Source: Streptomyces barringtoniae (GTDB lineage: Bacteria > Actinomycetota > Actinomycetes > Streptomycetales > Streptomycetaceae). From it: a DNA stretch of 64,000 nucleotides. The stretch covers positions 1 through 64,000 of the forward strand of contig NZ_JAJHNP010000028.1 in the NCBI RefSeq assembly GCF_020819595.1. The letters run 5' to 3'. A model generated the notes under the pieces. It did no database searches. It worked only from the letters and a program-made list of their open reading frames with translations, and was not told where the DNA came from. Shown here one piece after another: positions 49,025-58,600 of the stretch (the stretch's first letter is position 1; every line of letters begins with the position of its first letter). A program made the position numbers and the translations under genes.

Positions 49025-49137
49025 CGCGTATGTCGTCCTGGGCGAGTTCGGCTTTCCAAGTCGCAGCCGAAGTAGTTCTTGCCGTAGATCAGCGTCTGGC
49101 CGGCTGGGCGGCGACGAGGTCCCTGACGTCGCTTCAA

Positions 49138-49464
49138 TCAAGCCGAACTGTTGCTCGTCCACGTGACACCAGTCCCGTAGGCGATGAAGTTCACGCTGCT
49201 GTACCCACCACCACCGCCCGGTGGATGAGCGGGGGAGGTAAAGCCAACGCCCAGTACCGCGTCATAGCCAAGGTTGTACGCCTCGATCAGGAGGGCCTCG
49301 TAGGCGGCGTCCATCGAGGAGCGCGCGGTGCCCCAAATGACTTTGACCTGTGTGAACGGGCGGGAGTCATGGCAGAGTGTGCTAGCTGTAACGGTTGCCA
49401 GTGCCCTTTCACGAAGCTCTCCGGCCTCCTGCCGCCTCTTGCGTGCGTTGTCCATCCACTTCAC
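49138..49464 (-). CDS. YbjQ/UPF0145-like small protein
   Basis: The 108-residue frame starts at GTG 49464 (an internal ATG three codons later is possible). After a charged helix (KRRQEAGELRERALATVTAS) it reads FTQVKVIWGTARSSMDAAYE, ALLIEAYNLGYDAVLGVGFT and VNFIAYGTGVTW. The 'A--LGADAVIGV-F ... AYGTAV' ending is that of YbjQ-like proteins, predicted pentameric heavy-metal-binding proteins. The similarity is partial and the N-terminus is short, so this is tentative. Confidence 0.45.
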   Translation of the reverse strand: MKWMDNARKRRQEAGELRERALATVTASTLCHDSRPFTQVKVIWGTARSSMDAAYEALLIEAYNLGYDAVLGVGFTSPAHPPGGGGGYSSVNFIAYGTGVTWTSNSSA

Positions 49465-49532
49465 GATCCGATTCTGAGCGTACTCAGTTCAAATGTCACG
49501 ACCAGAGATCAGCAACCCCTGGAGCTGATCAT

Positions 49533-49727
49533 CTAGGTGTCGCGTGAGGGGACGCGGGCGGCGAGTTCGGCGGCGAAGTGGCGGGCCTGGGCGCCCCAGT
49601 CGTGGTCCACCGTGCCGAAGTGCTGTAGGACGTCCAGCAGTTGGTGCGCCTCGGTGAGAGTGAGCAGCGGCAGGCGCGGCTCGTACAGCTCCGGCATGCC
49701 GAATGCGGGATCGAGAAGTTCGTCCAT
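49533..49727 (-). CDS. small hypothetical protein
   Basis: A 64-residue frame from ATG 49727: MDELLDPAFGMPELYEPRLP, LLTLTEAHQLLDVLQHFGTV, DHDWGAQARHFAAELAARVP. It is mostly helical and acidic, protein-like throughout, but has only a weak ribosome-binding site. No family is recognised. Confidence 0.4.
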   Translation of the reverse strand: MDELLDPAFGMPELYEPRLPLLTLTEAHQLLDVLQHFGTVDHDWGAQARHFAAELAARVPSRDT

Positions 49728-49963
49728 GCGGGGCGCAACGCACACCACCCCGCGCCGGTTACGCCCGCCGGCCGGTCTCTGACCAGGGATTTACCCCCTT
49801 CGCCTCCCACACGCTGAGCCTTCTGCCCGTCTGGTCCCGTGAGGTGGGGGTGAAGGCGGCGTGGGGGAGTTGTCGCATCCAGTCCACGCGCGTAGCGAAC
49901 TGTTGTCCGGCTGCGGTTATCTCGTATGCGCATCTCCAACCCCCCACAATCTTTGGAGAGTTC

Positions 49964-50599
49964 ATGCGCCGCACCCTCGTTGGCCTGCTGGCAACCGCCT
50001 TGCTCCTTCTCGGTGTCAGTGCCGCGCCGGCTCTCGCGGATCCGCCCGCGCCGCCGCCTGTGGCGACTGCCCGCGCGGAGCTGACCGCGCTCACGATCGC
50101 CCCACCGCATTCCATGGACGGCTACGCCCGCGACAAGTTCGACATCTGGTCCACCCAGCCCGACGGCTGTACCACCCGCCAGGACGTCCTGGCCCGCGAC
50201 GGCAAGAACGTCCAGGACAAGCCCGACCACTGCCAGCCGGCTTCCGGCACCTGGTACTCCGTCTACGACGACACCACCGTCACCGACGTCGCGAAGGCCA
50301 CCATCGACCACATGGTCCCCCTCGCCGAAGCCTGGCGCTCCGGCGCCGACACCTGGAGTCCGGATCAGCGCAAGGCCTTCGGCAACGACCTCAAAGACCC
50401 CCAGCTGCTCATCGCGTCAGAGTCGGCGAACTCCTCGAAGTCCGACAGCGGGCCGGCCGACTGGAAGCCCACCAACCACGCCTTCTGGTGCACGTACGCC
50501 GAGGACTACACCCACATCAAGTCCATCTGGAAGCTGACCACCACCGACAAGGAGAAGACAGCCCTTTCCTCGATGCTCGACACCTGCACCACCAACTGA
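49964..50599 (+). CDS. secreted HNH-type nuclease (DUF1524-like)
   Basis: ATG 49964 follows GGAGAG. The 211-residue product has a Sec signal peptide (MRRTLVGLLATALLLLGVSA, cleavage near APALA-DP). The mature part contains YARDKFDIWSTQPDGCTTRQ DVL, then the catalytic segment TIDHMVPLAEAWRSGADTWS (D-H-x-x-P-L of HNH/beta-beta-alpha-metal nucleases), then DLKDPQLLIASESANSSKSD and HAFWCTYAEDYTHIKSIWKL. This is the common Streptomyces secreted HNH family, which cuts extracellular DNA. Regulation is unknown; a strong terminator follows. Confidence 0.88.
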   Translation: MRRTLVGLLATALLLLGVSAAPALADPPAPPPVATARAELTALTIAPPHSMDGYARDKFDIWSTQPDGCTTRQDVLARDGKNVQDKPDHCQPASGTWYSVYDDTTVTDVAKATIDHMVPLAEAWRSGADTWSPDQRKAFGNDLKDPQLLIASESANSSKSDSGPADWKPTNHAFWCTYAEDYTHIKSIWKLTTTDKEKTALSSMLDTCTTN

Positions 50600-50615
50600 G
50601 CCGCCCTCGACACCG

Positions 50616-50653
50616 CCCCGCGCTCCCCGGGCAGTTGCCCGGGGAGCGCGGGG
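50616..50653 (+). terminator. perfect 17-bp hairpin terminator
   Basis: CCCCGCGCTCCCCGGGC (50616-50632) and its complement (50637-50653) flank a 4-base AGTT loop, 17 bases after the HNH nuclease stop codon. Confidence 0.9.
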
Positions 50654-50662
50654 CTGCATGGG

Positions 50663-50690
50663 GGCGGAGAGGGCAGGATTCGAACCTGCC
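50663..50690 (-). tRNA. 3' half of a tRNA gene (partial)
   Basis: The minus strand reads GGCAGGTTCGAATCCTGCC followed by CTCTCCGCC: a perfect 5-bp T-stem with the TTCGAAT loop and a 3' acceptor strand. The upstream (50691-50765) sequence does not give a D-arm or anticodon arm and does not pair with the acceptor strand. Such half-tRNAs typically mark an attachment site left by an integrated element. Only the 3' half is supported. Confidence 0.55.
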
Positions 50691-50789
50691 TGGACCCCCA
50701 GAAGTCCGACCTTGAGGCCAGCTCGCTCTCTGGTCCCCGATCAACTGCAAGTGCTTGGCAGACGCGGCGCAGAACAGCTCCAGCACACC

Positions 50790-51005
50790 GGTCAGGCGGC
50801 GCCGGGAAGCACAGCCACCGAAGGCACTCCGCACCGACGGCGCAAGCAGGGCGACGAGTTCATCTTCGGTGCCCCGGCTACCTGGGGCACCGAGCAGGCG
50901 GTGAGGGGCACCGGCACCCGCCTGTATGGGCAGGGCGGCCGCGCAGGTATGGGACTGGCTGCACTCGAGGCTGACCCGGCGGGCCGCATGGGCCTCCGTC
51001 AGGTT
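50790..51005 (+). pseudogene. IS701-type transposase fragment
   Basis: The frame reads KQGDEFIFGAPATWGTEQAV, then RLYG; a second frame gives VWDWLHSRLTRRAAWASVR. This is the segment 'GGEFVFG-P-TWG---AV-VTDTRLYG-A-A-AWDRLHPRLTRRAAWA' of DDE transposases of the IS701 type, with a frameshift. Neither end is present. Confidence 0.7.
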
Positions 51006-51526
51006 CAGGAGATGGCCCAGGCGTCCCTGCCCAGCTTGGTGTAGCCGTCGTCCATGGTGTCGGAGGAGAGGAAGACCGGCCGCGTGAGCAGCCGATCGCC
51101 GGCCCGCTGCAGGCACAGCGCTACGCCGAGACTCAGTGAGCCGAGCTCTCCTCCGGGCAGGTAGAGGAGCTCGGGGTCGGGTTCTCGGCGCTCAGCACGT
51201 GTTTCCAGCCACTGCTCCAGCTCGGAGGGAACCCGGCCGACCAATGCTGTGTCCTCGGCGAGGACCTGTGGTCCCCGAAGGGCATCGATTCTGACAGCGC
51301 GCAAGCGCTCATCCGCCGCGTAGAAGACCGTCAGCCCCAACTCGTGGTAGCTGGCGTGACCTGCTTGGTCATGCGAGTTGTGCACGCCCCAGCTTGCCCG
51401 GATGCCGCCCAGCTCTGCGGATACCTCGTCACGGCTCATCCCAAATCGCAGCGGGCCGACACTCGCGAACGGATCCAGCGTCCACCGTTGTCGCTCGCTG
51501 TCTGGCAGAACGTGCCACAAACCCAT
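51005..51526 (-). CDS. hypothetical protein, possible immunity-type
   Basis: The 173-residue product from ATG 51526 reads WTLDPFASVGPLRFGMSRDE, VSAELGGIRASWGVHNSHDQ, HELGLTVFYAADERLRAVRI, then DPELLYLPGGELGSLSLGVA and DTMDDGYTKLGRDAWAIS. Alternating strands and helices with no signal peptide and no catalytic motif resemble the cytoplasmic immunity-like proteins scattered in Streptomyces accessory DNA. This is a likeness of style, not a family match. Confidence 0.5.
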   Translation of the reverse strand: MGLWHVLPDSERQRWTLDPFASVGPLRFGMSRDEVSAELGGIRASWGVHNSHDQAGHASYHELGLTVFYAADERLRAVRIDALRGPQVLAEDTALVGRVPSELEQWLETRAERREPDPELLYLPGGELGSLSLGVALCLQRAGDRLLTRPVFLSSDTMDDGYTKLGRDAWAIS

Positions 51527-51752
51527 GTGCTGACCTTACGGCCATCCGGTCGCGTGTTCGGTCGGTCCCATCGGCGGGCGCTCGGGCTTTTGCTTGGCGA
51601 ACTCATCTGATGGGGGCGTGCAGCTCTCGCAGCGGAGTACGGAGGCGGCTAGGCGCAGACCGGCGGCAGCAGTGTGATGTCCGGAAGGGACTTAGAGACG
51701 GTAAAGTTTTCTTCAAGTTCAACGAATTGTTTAGGGCTAGTTGAGTGCCAAT

Positions 51753-51766
51753 GACCGGTTCCGGTC
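51753..51766. promoter_or_regulatory. palindrome upstream of the LamG gene
   Basis: GACCGG-TT-CCGGTC, a perfect inverted repeat with a 2-base centre, lies 34 bases before the -35 of the candidate promoter. It may be an operator. Confidence 0.4.
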
Positions 51767-51799
51767 AGCCAGTTGGATCCCTTGTGATCTTTGTCACGA

Positions 51800-51828
51800 T
51801 TGAGTTTGTTGTCGCGTGCATGGATATT
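51800..51828 (+). promoter_or_regulatory. candidate vegetative promoter for the LamG/RHS locus
   Basis: TTGAGT (51800-51805) and GATATT (51823-51828) with 17-bp spacing, in an unusually AT-rich stretch, 44 bases before the GTG at 51872 and its GGGGGGA ribosome-binding site. Confidence 0.55.
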
Positions 51829-51871
51829 GAGCCGACCTTTGTAAGAGATAAGTAAGCCCTGGGGGGATTCT

Positions 51872-54800
51872 GTGAGACGTCCTATGTGGCGTCGTGCGTT
51901 GGTCCGGCGGAGTGCGCTGGCGACTGTGCTGTCACTGGTCGCGGTGGTTCCTGCGGTGGGGGCACGCGCGTATGTGTCAGTCGGCACTTCGGCTGTGGCG
52001 CGGCAGGCGTTGACTCCGGAGGAGCAGGCGTCCTCCCTGGCGGCGTCGTCGGGGGAGCGTGTCGAGGTGAAGGCCGCACGCACCGAAACGACGGAGGTGT
52101 TCGCCAACCCAGATGGAACCTTCACCCAGGAGTCGAATGCCGCTCCGGTGCGGGCACGGCTTGATGACGGCTCCTGGTCGCCGATCGACACCACCTTGTA
52201 CACGGACGCCGACGGCAGCATCCGGGCCAAGGCCATCACGACGGATGTGGCGTTTTCCGACGGTGGAGACAAGCATCTGGTGACCGTGGCGAAGGACGGC
52301 AAGTCGCTGTCCGTGTCGTGGCCGACCACGCTGCCCAAGCCTGAGGTAGCCGGTAGCTCGGCGACGTATCCCGATGTCCTGCCCGGTGTCGACCTGAAAG
52401 TGACGGCAGTCAGTACCGGTTTCCAGCAGGTGCTGATCGTCAAGGACGCTAAGGCGGCTGCCAACCCGGACCTTGATCAGCTGGAGATGTCCGTAGCCGG
52501 GCAGGGCGTTCATGTTCAGCCGGGCCTGGACGGTGGCATCGCAGCGGTGGACGACGACGGGGTGAAGGTTTTCGAGAGCCCCGGAGCGCAGATGTGGGAC
52601 TCCACCGGAGACGCCGCGGGCGGTTCAGGTGGCACTCAGGGGGTAGCCCGTCAGGCGTCGTTCACCGCTGAACCAAGCGCAGCACCGGGGGACGGTACGT
52701 CCGGCGACCCTTCTCACGGCCCGGATGTCGGGGACAAGACCGCCGATGTGGACGTCTCCCTGGCCGCAAACAAGCTGACCCTCACGCCTGACATGGACCT
52801 GTTGAGGGGCAAGGACACTGCCTTTCCTGTCTACATCGACCCGCCGGTGAAGGCCGTGGTCCACAACGACTGGACGGCCCTGAACTCGCAAGGTGACCAC
52901 TTCTGGGAGTGGGACGGCGACAAGGGCACGGGTTACTGCTCCAACTACGCCGGCTACCTGTGCTCCTACAGCCCCTACACGCAGCGCCTGTACTACGAGT
53001 ACCCGCTGACCTCGCTGTACGGGAAGAAGGTCCTGGACGTCACCTTCGAGGCCTACCAGACCTGGACGTTCACCTGCGACGCTCACTGGTACGACCTGAG
53101 CCTGGTCGACAGGGGCATCTCCGACAGCACCCGGTGGTCGAGCCGTCCCCAGGGTATCGACCTGATGGGCGACAGGAATGTCGCCTATGGCCGCGGCAGC
53201 CTGTGCAGCCCCTCGCAGCCCGCGGACTGGGTCCGCTTCAGCGACAACGTGGGCGAGGAGACCAACGAGAACCTCACCCCGACGGTGCGGGACTTCGTCG
53301 AGAAGCAGAAGCCGCAGATCACCTTCTCCCTCACCGCGCACGACGAGAGCTCCACCGCCTCCTGGGCCCGTTTCCGCGATGACGCGAAGCTGTCGGTGAC
53401 GTACATCTCCCAGCCTGGCGTGCCCACACCGGTCGGCGTACAGAAGGGCACTACAGGGTCGGTGTGCAACGCCTCCACCCAGCCGTTCGCCACCAGCGAC
53501 ACCTCGCCCAAGATGTACGCGACCGTGCAGTCCGCTGACGGCTCCAACGCGCAGCTGCGCGCCCAGTTCGAGGTGTGGAAGGCCGACGGTTCGGCCAAGG
53601 TGTGGGATGCGGACTCGCCCTCCAGCGAGTGGGTGGCCGACAACGCCAAACGCGACGCCACCACCAGCGCTCTCGCCCCACAGACCACTTACCGCATGCA
53701 CGCTCGCACCGAGGCCTACTACAAGACCGACCGCGGTACGACCGGCACGCTGACATCCTCGTGGTCGTCCTGGTGCTACTTCCGGGTCGACACGGACAGC
53801 CCCCCGGCGCCCGTGATCAGCAGCAAGGACGGCAAGTACAAGCCGGCCGACACCGACCCGGCGTCCGGGGCCGTGGGAGAAAGCGGAGTGTTCACCTTCA
53901 CTCCGGCCGACAGCGACCCCAAGACCGCCGGTGTGCAGTCGGACGTGACGTCCTACAAGTGGAAGCTGAACAGCGGCAAGCTCTCCGACCCGATCCCGGT
54001 GGCCAAGGGCGCCTCGCTGGACCGCACCATCACACCGAACCAGCCGGGTGAGAACACCATCCAGGTGTGGGCCTTCGACGACGCCGGGCACACCTCGCTG
54101 ACCGGCTACTACAGTTTCAACGTCAAGGGCGCGGAACTCCCCACCGGGATCTGGCACCTGGACGGCAACGGTAACGACAGCACCACCGCCACCCCGCACG
54201 GCCTCACGCCGTCTGACACAGCGGCCTACTCCATCCTGGAACGCGCCGGCACTCACTCGTTGAAGCTGGACGGAACCAGCGGCTACGCCGCAACATCCAG
54301 CCCCGTTCTGGACACCAGCAAGAGCTTCTCGGTATCTGCATGGGTGCGGTTGCAGGACGACTCCCGCAACTACACCATCCTGTCCCAGGCCGGCACGACG
54401 GCCTCGGGCTTCCAGCTCTACTACTCCTCCGCCTACAAGGCCTGGATCTTCAACCGGCACGGCAGCGACATCTCCGGCCCCACGATCACCCGCTCGATCT
54501 CGACGGCGCCGCCCACTCTGAACGTCTGGACCCACCTGGCCGGCGTGTACGACGCGGCGGCCGGAACCATCCAGCTGTACGTGAACGGACGCCCCCAGGG
54601 CGACCCGGTCGCCTTCACCACGCCATGGAACGCCACGGGAGCACTGCAGGTGGGGCGTCTGCACGCTTCCGGCTCCTACAGCGAGTACTTCGACGGCCGG
54701 ATCGACGAGGTCCATGTGTGGTCCCGCGCGATCGCTGACACCGAAGTGATCCAGGACGCCGTACTGGAGGACGAGGACGCCTCCGACGGCGAGGCCGGCC

Positions 54801-55552
54801 ATCCCACCGTGGCCCTGCTCAGCAGCTGGGACGCCACCACGGCCAGCAGCACCACCATCACCGACACCTCCGGCTACGGCCGCACCATGACCCTGCACGG
54901 AGCCACCCTGGGCATCGACCCGGACACGGCCGACAACGCCGACCTGGGCCTGCCCACCCGACAGGTCATGGCACTGAACGGAGCCAGCGACTACGCCACC
55001 GCCATGGGCCCGATGGTCGACGACACCGGCTCATTCACCGCCACGGCCTGGGTGCGCCTGGACGGCGCCAAGCTCGCGGACACCTCCAAGAGCTACCAGG
55101 TGCAGGTGCTCGGACAACCGGGAACGACCCAGTCCTCCTGGGGCGTGTGGTACGAACAGCCGGCCGGCAGCACCCAGGGCAAGTGGTACTTCGGCCGCCC
55201 CAACAAGGACGCCACCGGCGCGACCTGGACCCGAGCCCAGTCCGAAGTCGCCGCGAAGGACACCTGGGTGCGCCTGACCGTCGTCTACGACGCCCAGCAG
55301 GCAAGCGGCGACGAATCCGACAGCACCACCCGGGGAGCGGTGTACCTGTACGCCGACACCACGCAGGTCGACGGCGACCACGGTGTCGCCTACACCGCAC
55401 CGTGGCAGGGCAGCGGCCAGTTCGAGGTGGGCCGTGCCCGCATCGACGGAGCAGCAGCCCGCTACTTCCCCGGTCACATCGCCAGCGTCCGCGTGTGGGC
55501 CGGCGCGATGAGCGCAAACCAGATCGGCGACATGTACGCCGCCGAACAGTAG
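51872..55552 (+). CDS. large secreted protein with two LamG domains
   Basis: The 1,226-residue protein starts at GTG 51872. A signal peptide (RRPMWRRALVRRSALATVLS LVAVVPAVGARA) leads to a domain of about 330 residues typical of Streptomyces secreted YD/LamG proteins (TQESNAAPVRARLDDGSWSP IDTTLY, YPDVLPGVDLKVTAVSTGFQ, VYIDPPVKAVVHNDWTALNS). Fibronectin-like segments follow (520-750), and then two LamG sandwiches (about 760-975: GIWHLDGNGN..., AWVRLQDDSRNYTILSQAGT, TLNVWTHLAGVYDAAAGTIQ, FDGRIDEVHVWSRAIADTEV; and about 985-1226: ALLSSWDATTASSTTITDTS to SVRVWAGAMSANQIGDMYAA). Such proteins are encoded just upstream of RHS toxins and probably act with them at the cell surface. The role is unproven. 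Confidence 0.85.
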   Translation: MRRPMWRRALVRRSALATVLSLVAVVPAVGARAYVSVGTSAVARQALTPEEQASSLAASSGERVEVKAARTETTEVFANPDGTFTQESNAAPVRARLDDGSWSPIDTTLYTDADGSIRAKAITTDVAFSDGGDKHLVTVAKDGKSLSVSWPTTLPKPEVAGSSATYPDVLPGVDLKVTAVSTGFQQVLIVKDAKAAANPDLDQLEMSVAGQGVHVQPGLDGGIAAVDDDGVKVFESPGAQMWDSTGDAAGGSGGTQGVARQASFTAEPSAAPGDGTSGDPSHGPDVGDKTADVDVSLAANKLTLTPDMDLLRGKDTAFPVYIDPPVKAVVHNDWTALNSQGDHFWEWDGDKGTGYCSNYAGYLCSYSPYTQRLYYEYPLTSLYGKKVLDVTFEAYQTWTFTCDAHWYDLSLVDRGISDSTRWSSRPQGIDLMGDRNVAYGRGSLCSPSQPADWVRFSDNVGEETNENLTPTVRDFVEKQKPQITFSLTAHDESSTASWARFRDDAKLSVTYISQPGVPTPVGVQKGTTGSVCNASTQPFATSDTSPKMYATVQSADGSNAQLRAQFEVWKADGSAKVWDADSPSSEWVADNAKRDATTSALAPQTTYRMHARTEAYYKTDRGTTGTLTSSWSSWCYFRVDTDSPPAPVISSKDGKYKPADTDPASGAVGESGVFTFTPADSDPKTAGVQSDVTSYKWKLNSGKLSDPIPVAKGASLDRTITPNQPGENTIQVWAFDDAGHTSLTGYYSFNVKGAELPTGIWHLDGNGNDSTTATPHGLTPSDTAAYSILERAGTHSLKLDGTSGYAATSSPVLDTSKSFSVSAWVRLQDDSRNYTILSQAGTTASGFQLYYSSAYKAWIFNRHGSDISGPTITRSISTAPPTLNVWTHLAGVYDAAAGTIQLYVNGRPQGDPVAFTTPWNATGALQVGRLHASGSYSEYFDGRIDEVHVWSRAIADTEVIQDAVLEDEDASDGEAGHPTVALLSSWDATTASSTTITDTSGYGRTMTLHGATLGIDPDTADNADLGLPTRQVMALNGASDYATAMGPMVDDTGSFTATAWVRLDGAKLADTSKSYQVQVLGQPGTTQSSWGVWYEQPAGSTQGKWYFGRPNKDATGATWTRAQSEVAAKDTWVRLTVVYDAQQASGDESDSTTRGAVYLYADTTQVDGDHGVAYTAPWQGSGQFEVGRARIDGAAARYFPGHIASVRVWAGAMSANQIGDMYAAEQ

Positions 55553-55567
55553 GCACCCGTCTGCCGT

Positions 55568-55609
55568 ACGGGCGGCCGGACCACAGCGCGCAGCGCTCCG
55601 GCCGCCCGT
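55568..55609 (+). terminator. hairpin between LamG and RHS genes
   Basis: ACGGGCGGCCGGA (55568-55580) pairs with TCCGGCCGCCCGT (55597-55609), 13 bp, with a 16-base loop. It would attenuate or end transcription after the LamG gene. Confidence 0.75.
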
Positions 55610-55690
55610 CGGCGACCCCTCTCCCACGTCTGTCAAACCACCCCTGCCAACCCAGGGGATATATCCGCCATCAGGCAAGGAATCGTCACA

Positions 55691-58600
55691 GTGAATCCCG
55701 CATCCCGCGGCAGACCGCCCAGGGCTGTCGTGCGCCGCTGGCTCGCCCGCGGCGCACTCGCCGTGAGCGTCGCCCTCATCCCGCAGATAGCAGTTCCCTC
55801 CGGAACCGCACTGCCTGCCAAGCCCGACACGAAGACCATTACTTTCCCGGCACCGCCCAAGCGCAAGGTCAACAAGGTCCTGCCGTTCAAGGCAAAAAAG
55901 CCGGCCACGACGAACAGAGCAGAGGCCGCTGCCAGGAAGACACGGCAGCACCTCGCGCACGTCCAGTGGCCCGCAGCAGCAGACACCCGCGTAGGCCTGA
56001 CGGCAGGCAAGCCCGCTACGGCCCAGGCAGGCTCGGTACCCATCACGCTCACACCCGTGAGCAGTAGCAAGAAGACCAAGCAGGCCCACGGCGAGAAGAA
56101 GACGGTCCACGCCGCCAGCAAGCCGCAGGCCGTAGGCTCCGCGAGACTGCACATTTACAAGCACGCCCAGGCCGACAAAGCCGGCATCCCCGGAACTCTC
56201 ATCGCCGTCAAGCCCGAAACGACAACGGAGGGCATCTGGCGGCTCAGCCTGAAGTACGCCTCCTTCGCGGACGCCTACGGCGGCTCCTACGGCTCCCGCC
56301 TGCACCTCGTGCAACTGCCCCAGTGCGCCCTGACCACACCCGGTCGCGCGAAGTGCCGCAAGCAGACACCTCTGCCCACGCACAACGACCCAGCCGCCCA
56401 GACGGTGACCGCGACCCTGCCCGCCTCCGCGACCAGCACGAAGACTGCGATGCTGCTGGCCGCCACCGCAGACTCCTCCGGTCCCAGCGGCGACTTCAGC
56501 GCCAGCCCGCTCGGTCCCTCGGCCACCTGGGAAGCAGGCGGCAGCACCGGCGACTTCACCTGGAACTACCCACTGCGCGTTCCGCCGGCCACCGCAGGAC
56601 CGGCCCCGAACCTCGCCATCTCCTACAACTCGGGCTCCGTCGACGGCCGCACCTCCTCGGAAAACAACCAGACCTCCGTGGTCGGCGAAGGCTTCGGCAT
56701 CACCGAGTCCTACATCGAGCGCAAATACGGCTCCTGCAAGGACGACGGCAACGACGGCAAGAACGACCTGTGCTGGAAGTACGCCAACGCCACCCTCGTC
56801 CTCAACGGCAAGGCAGCCGAACTCGTCAACGACTGCGACGACGCGACCGCCTGCGACACCGCCGAGAAGTCCCAGGCCGCCGGCGGCACCTGGAAGCTGA
56901 AGAACGACGACGCCACCAAGGTCGAACACCTGACTGGCAACACCAGCAACGGCGACGACAACGGCGAGTACTGGAAGGTCACCACCACCGACGGAACCCA
57001 GTACTACTTCGGCAAGCACCGACTGCCCGGCTGGAGCGACCACGGCACCGACGCCGACGACCCGGTCACCAACTCCACCTGGACCGTCCCGGTCTTCGGC
57101 GACGACGCAGGTGAACCCTGCCACGACACCACCTTCGCCGCCTCCAGCTGCAACCAGGCATGGAAGTGGAACCTCGACTACGTCGTCGACACCCACGGCA
57201 ACGCCATGACCTACTGGTACGGCCGGGAACGCAACAACTACGCCAAGAACGGCGTCGATGACCCTGCTGCCAACTACGTCCGTGGCGGCTACCTCAAGCG
57301 GATCGACTACGGGCTGCGCAGCAACAGCCTCTACACCAAGCCCGCCGCTCAGCAGGTCTCCTTCGACTACGCCCAGCGCTGCACCGCCAGCGACTGCTCC
57401 AGCCTGACCAAGGACACCAAGCAGAACTGGCCGGACGTCCCCTTCGACCTGATCTGCGCAGACGGCACTGCCTGCACCGGCAAGACCAGCCCGTCATTCT
57501 TCACCCGCTACATGCTCACCGACGTCACCACCTCTGTGTGGACCGGCACCGGCACCACCCGCCGCGACGTCGACAACTGGCACCTCGAGCACGACTTCCC
57601 CGCCTCCGGCGACGCCTCCTCGCCCAGTCTGTGGCTGAAGTCCATCCAAAACACGGGCAAGGCCGGCGGGACCCAGGTCAGCCTGCCCACAGTTGACTTC
57701 GAGGGCATCCAACTGCCCAACCACGTCGAAGGCGGCGGCGACACCCTCCGCTACATCAAGTGGCGGGTCCGCAAGATCACAAGCGAGAGCGGCTCCGTCC
57801 TCACCGTCAACTACTCCGACCCCCAGTGCATCCGCGGCACCACCATGCCGTCCTCCGAAGACAAGAACACGCTGCGCTGCTTCCCCGTCTACTGGTCACA
57901 ATCCGGCGCGGATCCGCAGCTGGACTGGTTCCACAAGTACGTGATCACCTCCGTCTTCCAGGAGGACCTCTACGGCAGCGACACTCAGGAGACGCGCTAC
58001 ACCTACGACGGGGGCGCCGGCTGGGGCTACTCCGACGACGACGGCCTGACCCAGGCCAAGTACCGCACCTGGAACCAGTGGCGCGGCTACGGCAAGGTCA
58101 CCACCACGACAGGTGACGACACCGGCCCCACCAGCAAGATCGTCAACCTGTACATGCGAGGCCTGAACGGCGAGAAGGAGAAGGACGGCACACCGCGCGT
58201 CGAGAAGGTCACCGACTCCACCGGTACCAGCATCGACGACGACCGCCAGTACGCCGGCTTCGTCCGCGAGACCATCGCCTACAACGGCAGCCAGGAGGTC
58301 AGCGGCACCATCAACACGCCCTGGTCCCACCTGACCGGCAATCACAAGTACGACTGGGGTACCACCGAGTCGTACTTCATGAAGCCGGCCACGATCACCA
58401 CCCGGACCAAGACCTCTACCGGCACCCGTACCACCCAGACCACCACGACCTACGGCACCACCTACGGTATGCCACTGAGAGTGGACGACCAGGGCGACAC
58501 CGCGAAGACCGGCGACGAAACCTGCACCAAGACCACCTACGCCCGCAACACCGCGGACTGGCTCGTGCAGTTCTCCTCCCGCGTCGAAACCTACGCCGTG

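Noticed and set aside
50663..50765. A complete tRNA gene
   Set aside because: Only the T-arm and 3' acceptor strand fold; the upstream bases give no D-arm, no anticodon stem and do not pair with the acceptor.
52625..54898. 757-residue minus-strand open frame under the LamG gene
   Set aside because: Codon usage and homology support the plus-strand LamG protein; the minus translation is low-complexity Val/Gly/Arg.
55031..57196. 721-residue minus-strand open frame spanning the LamG and RHS genes
   Set aside because: Antisense shadow crossing a terminator and two real genes; no start signal or family.
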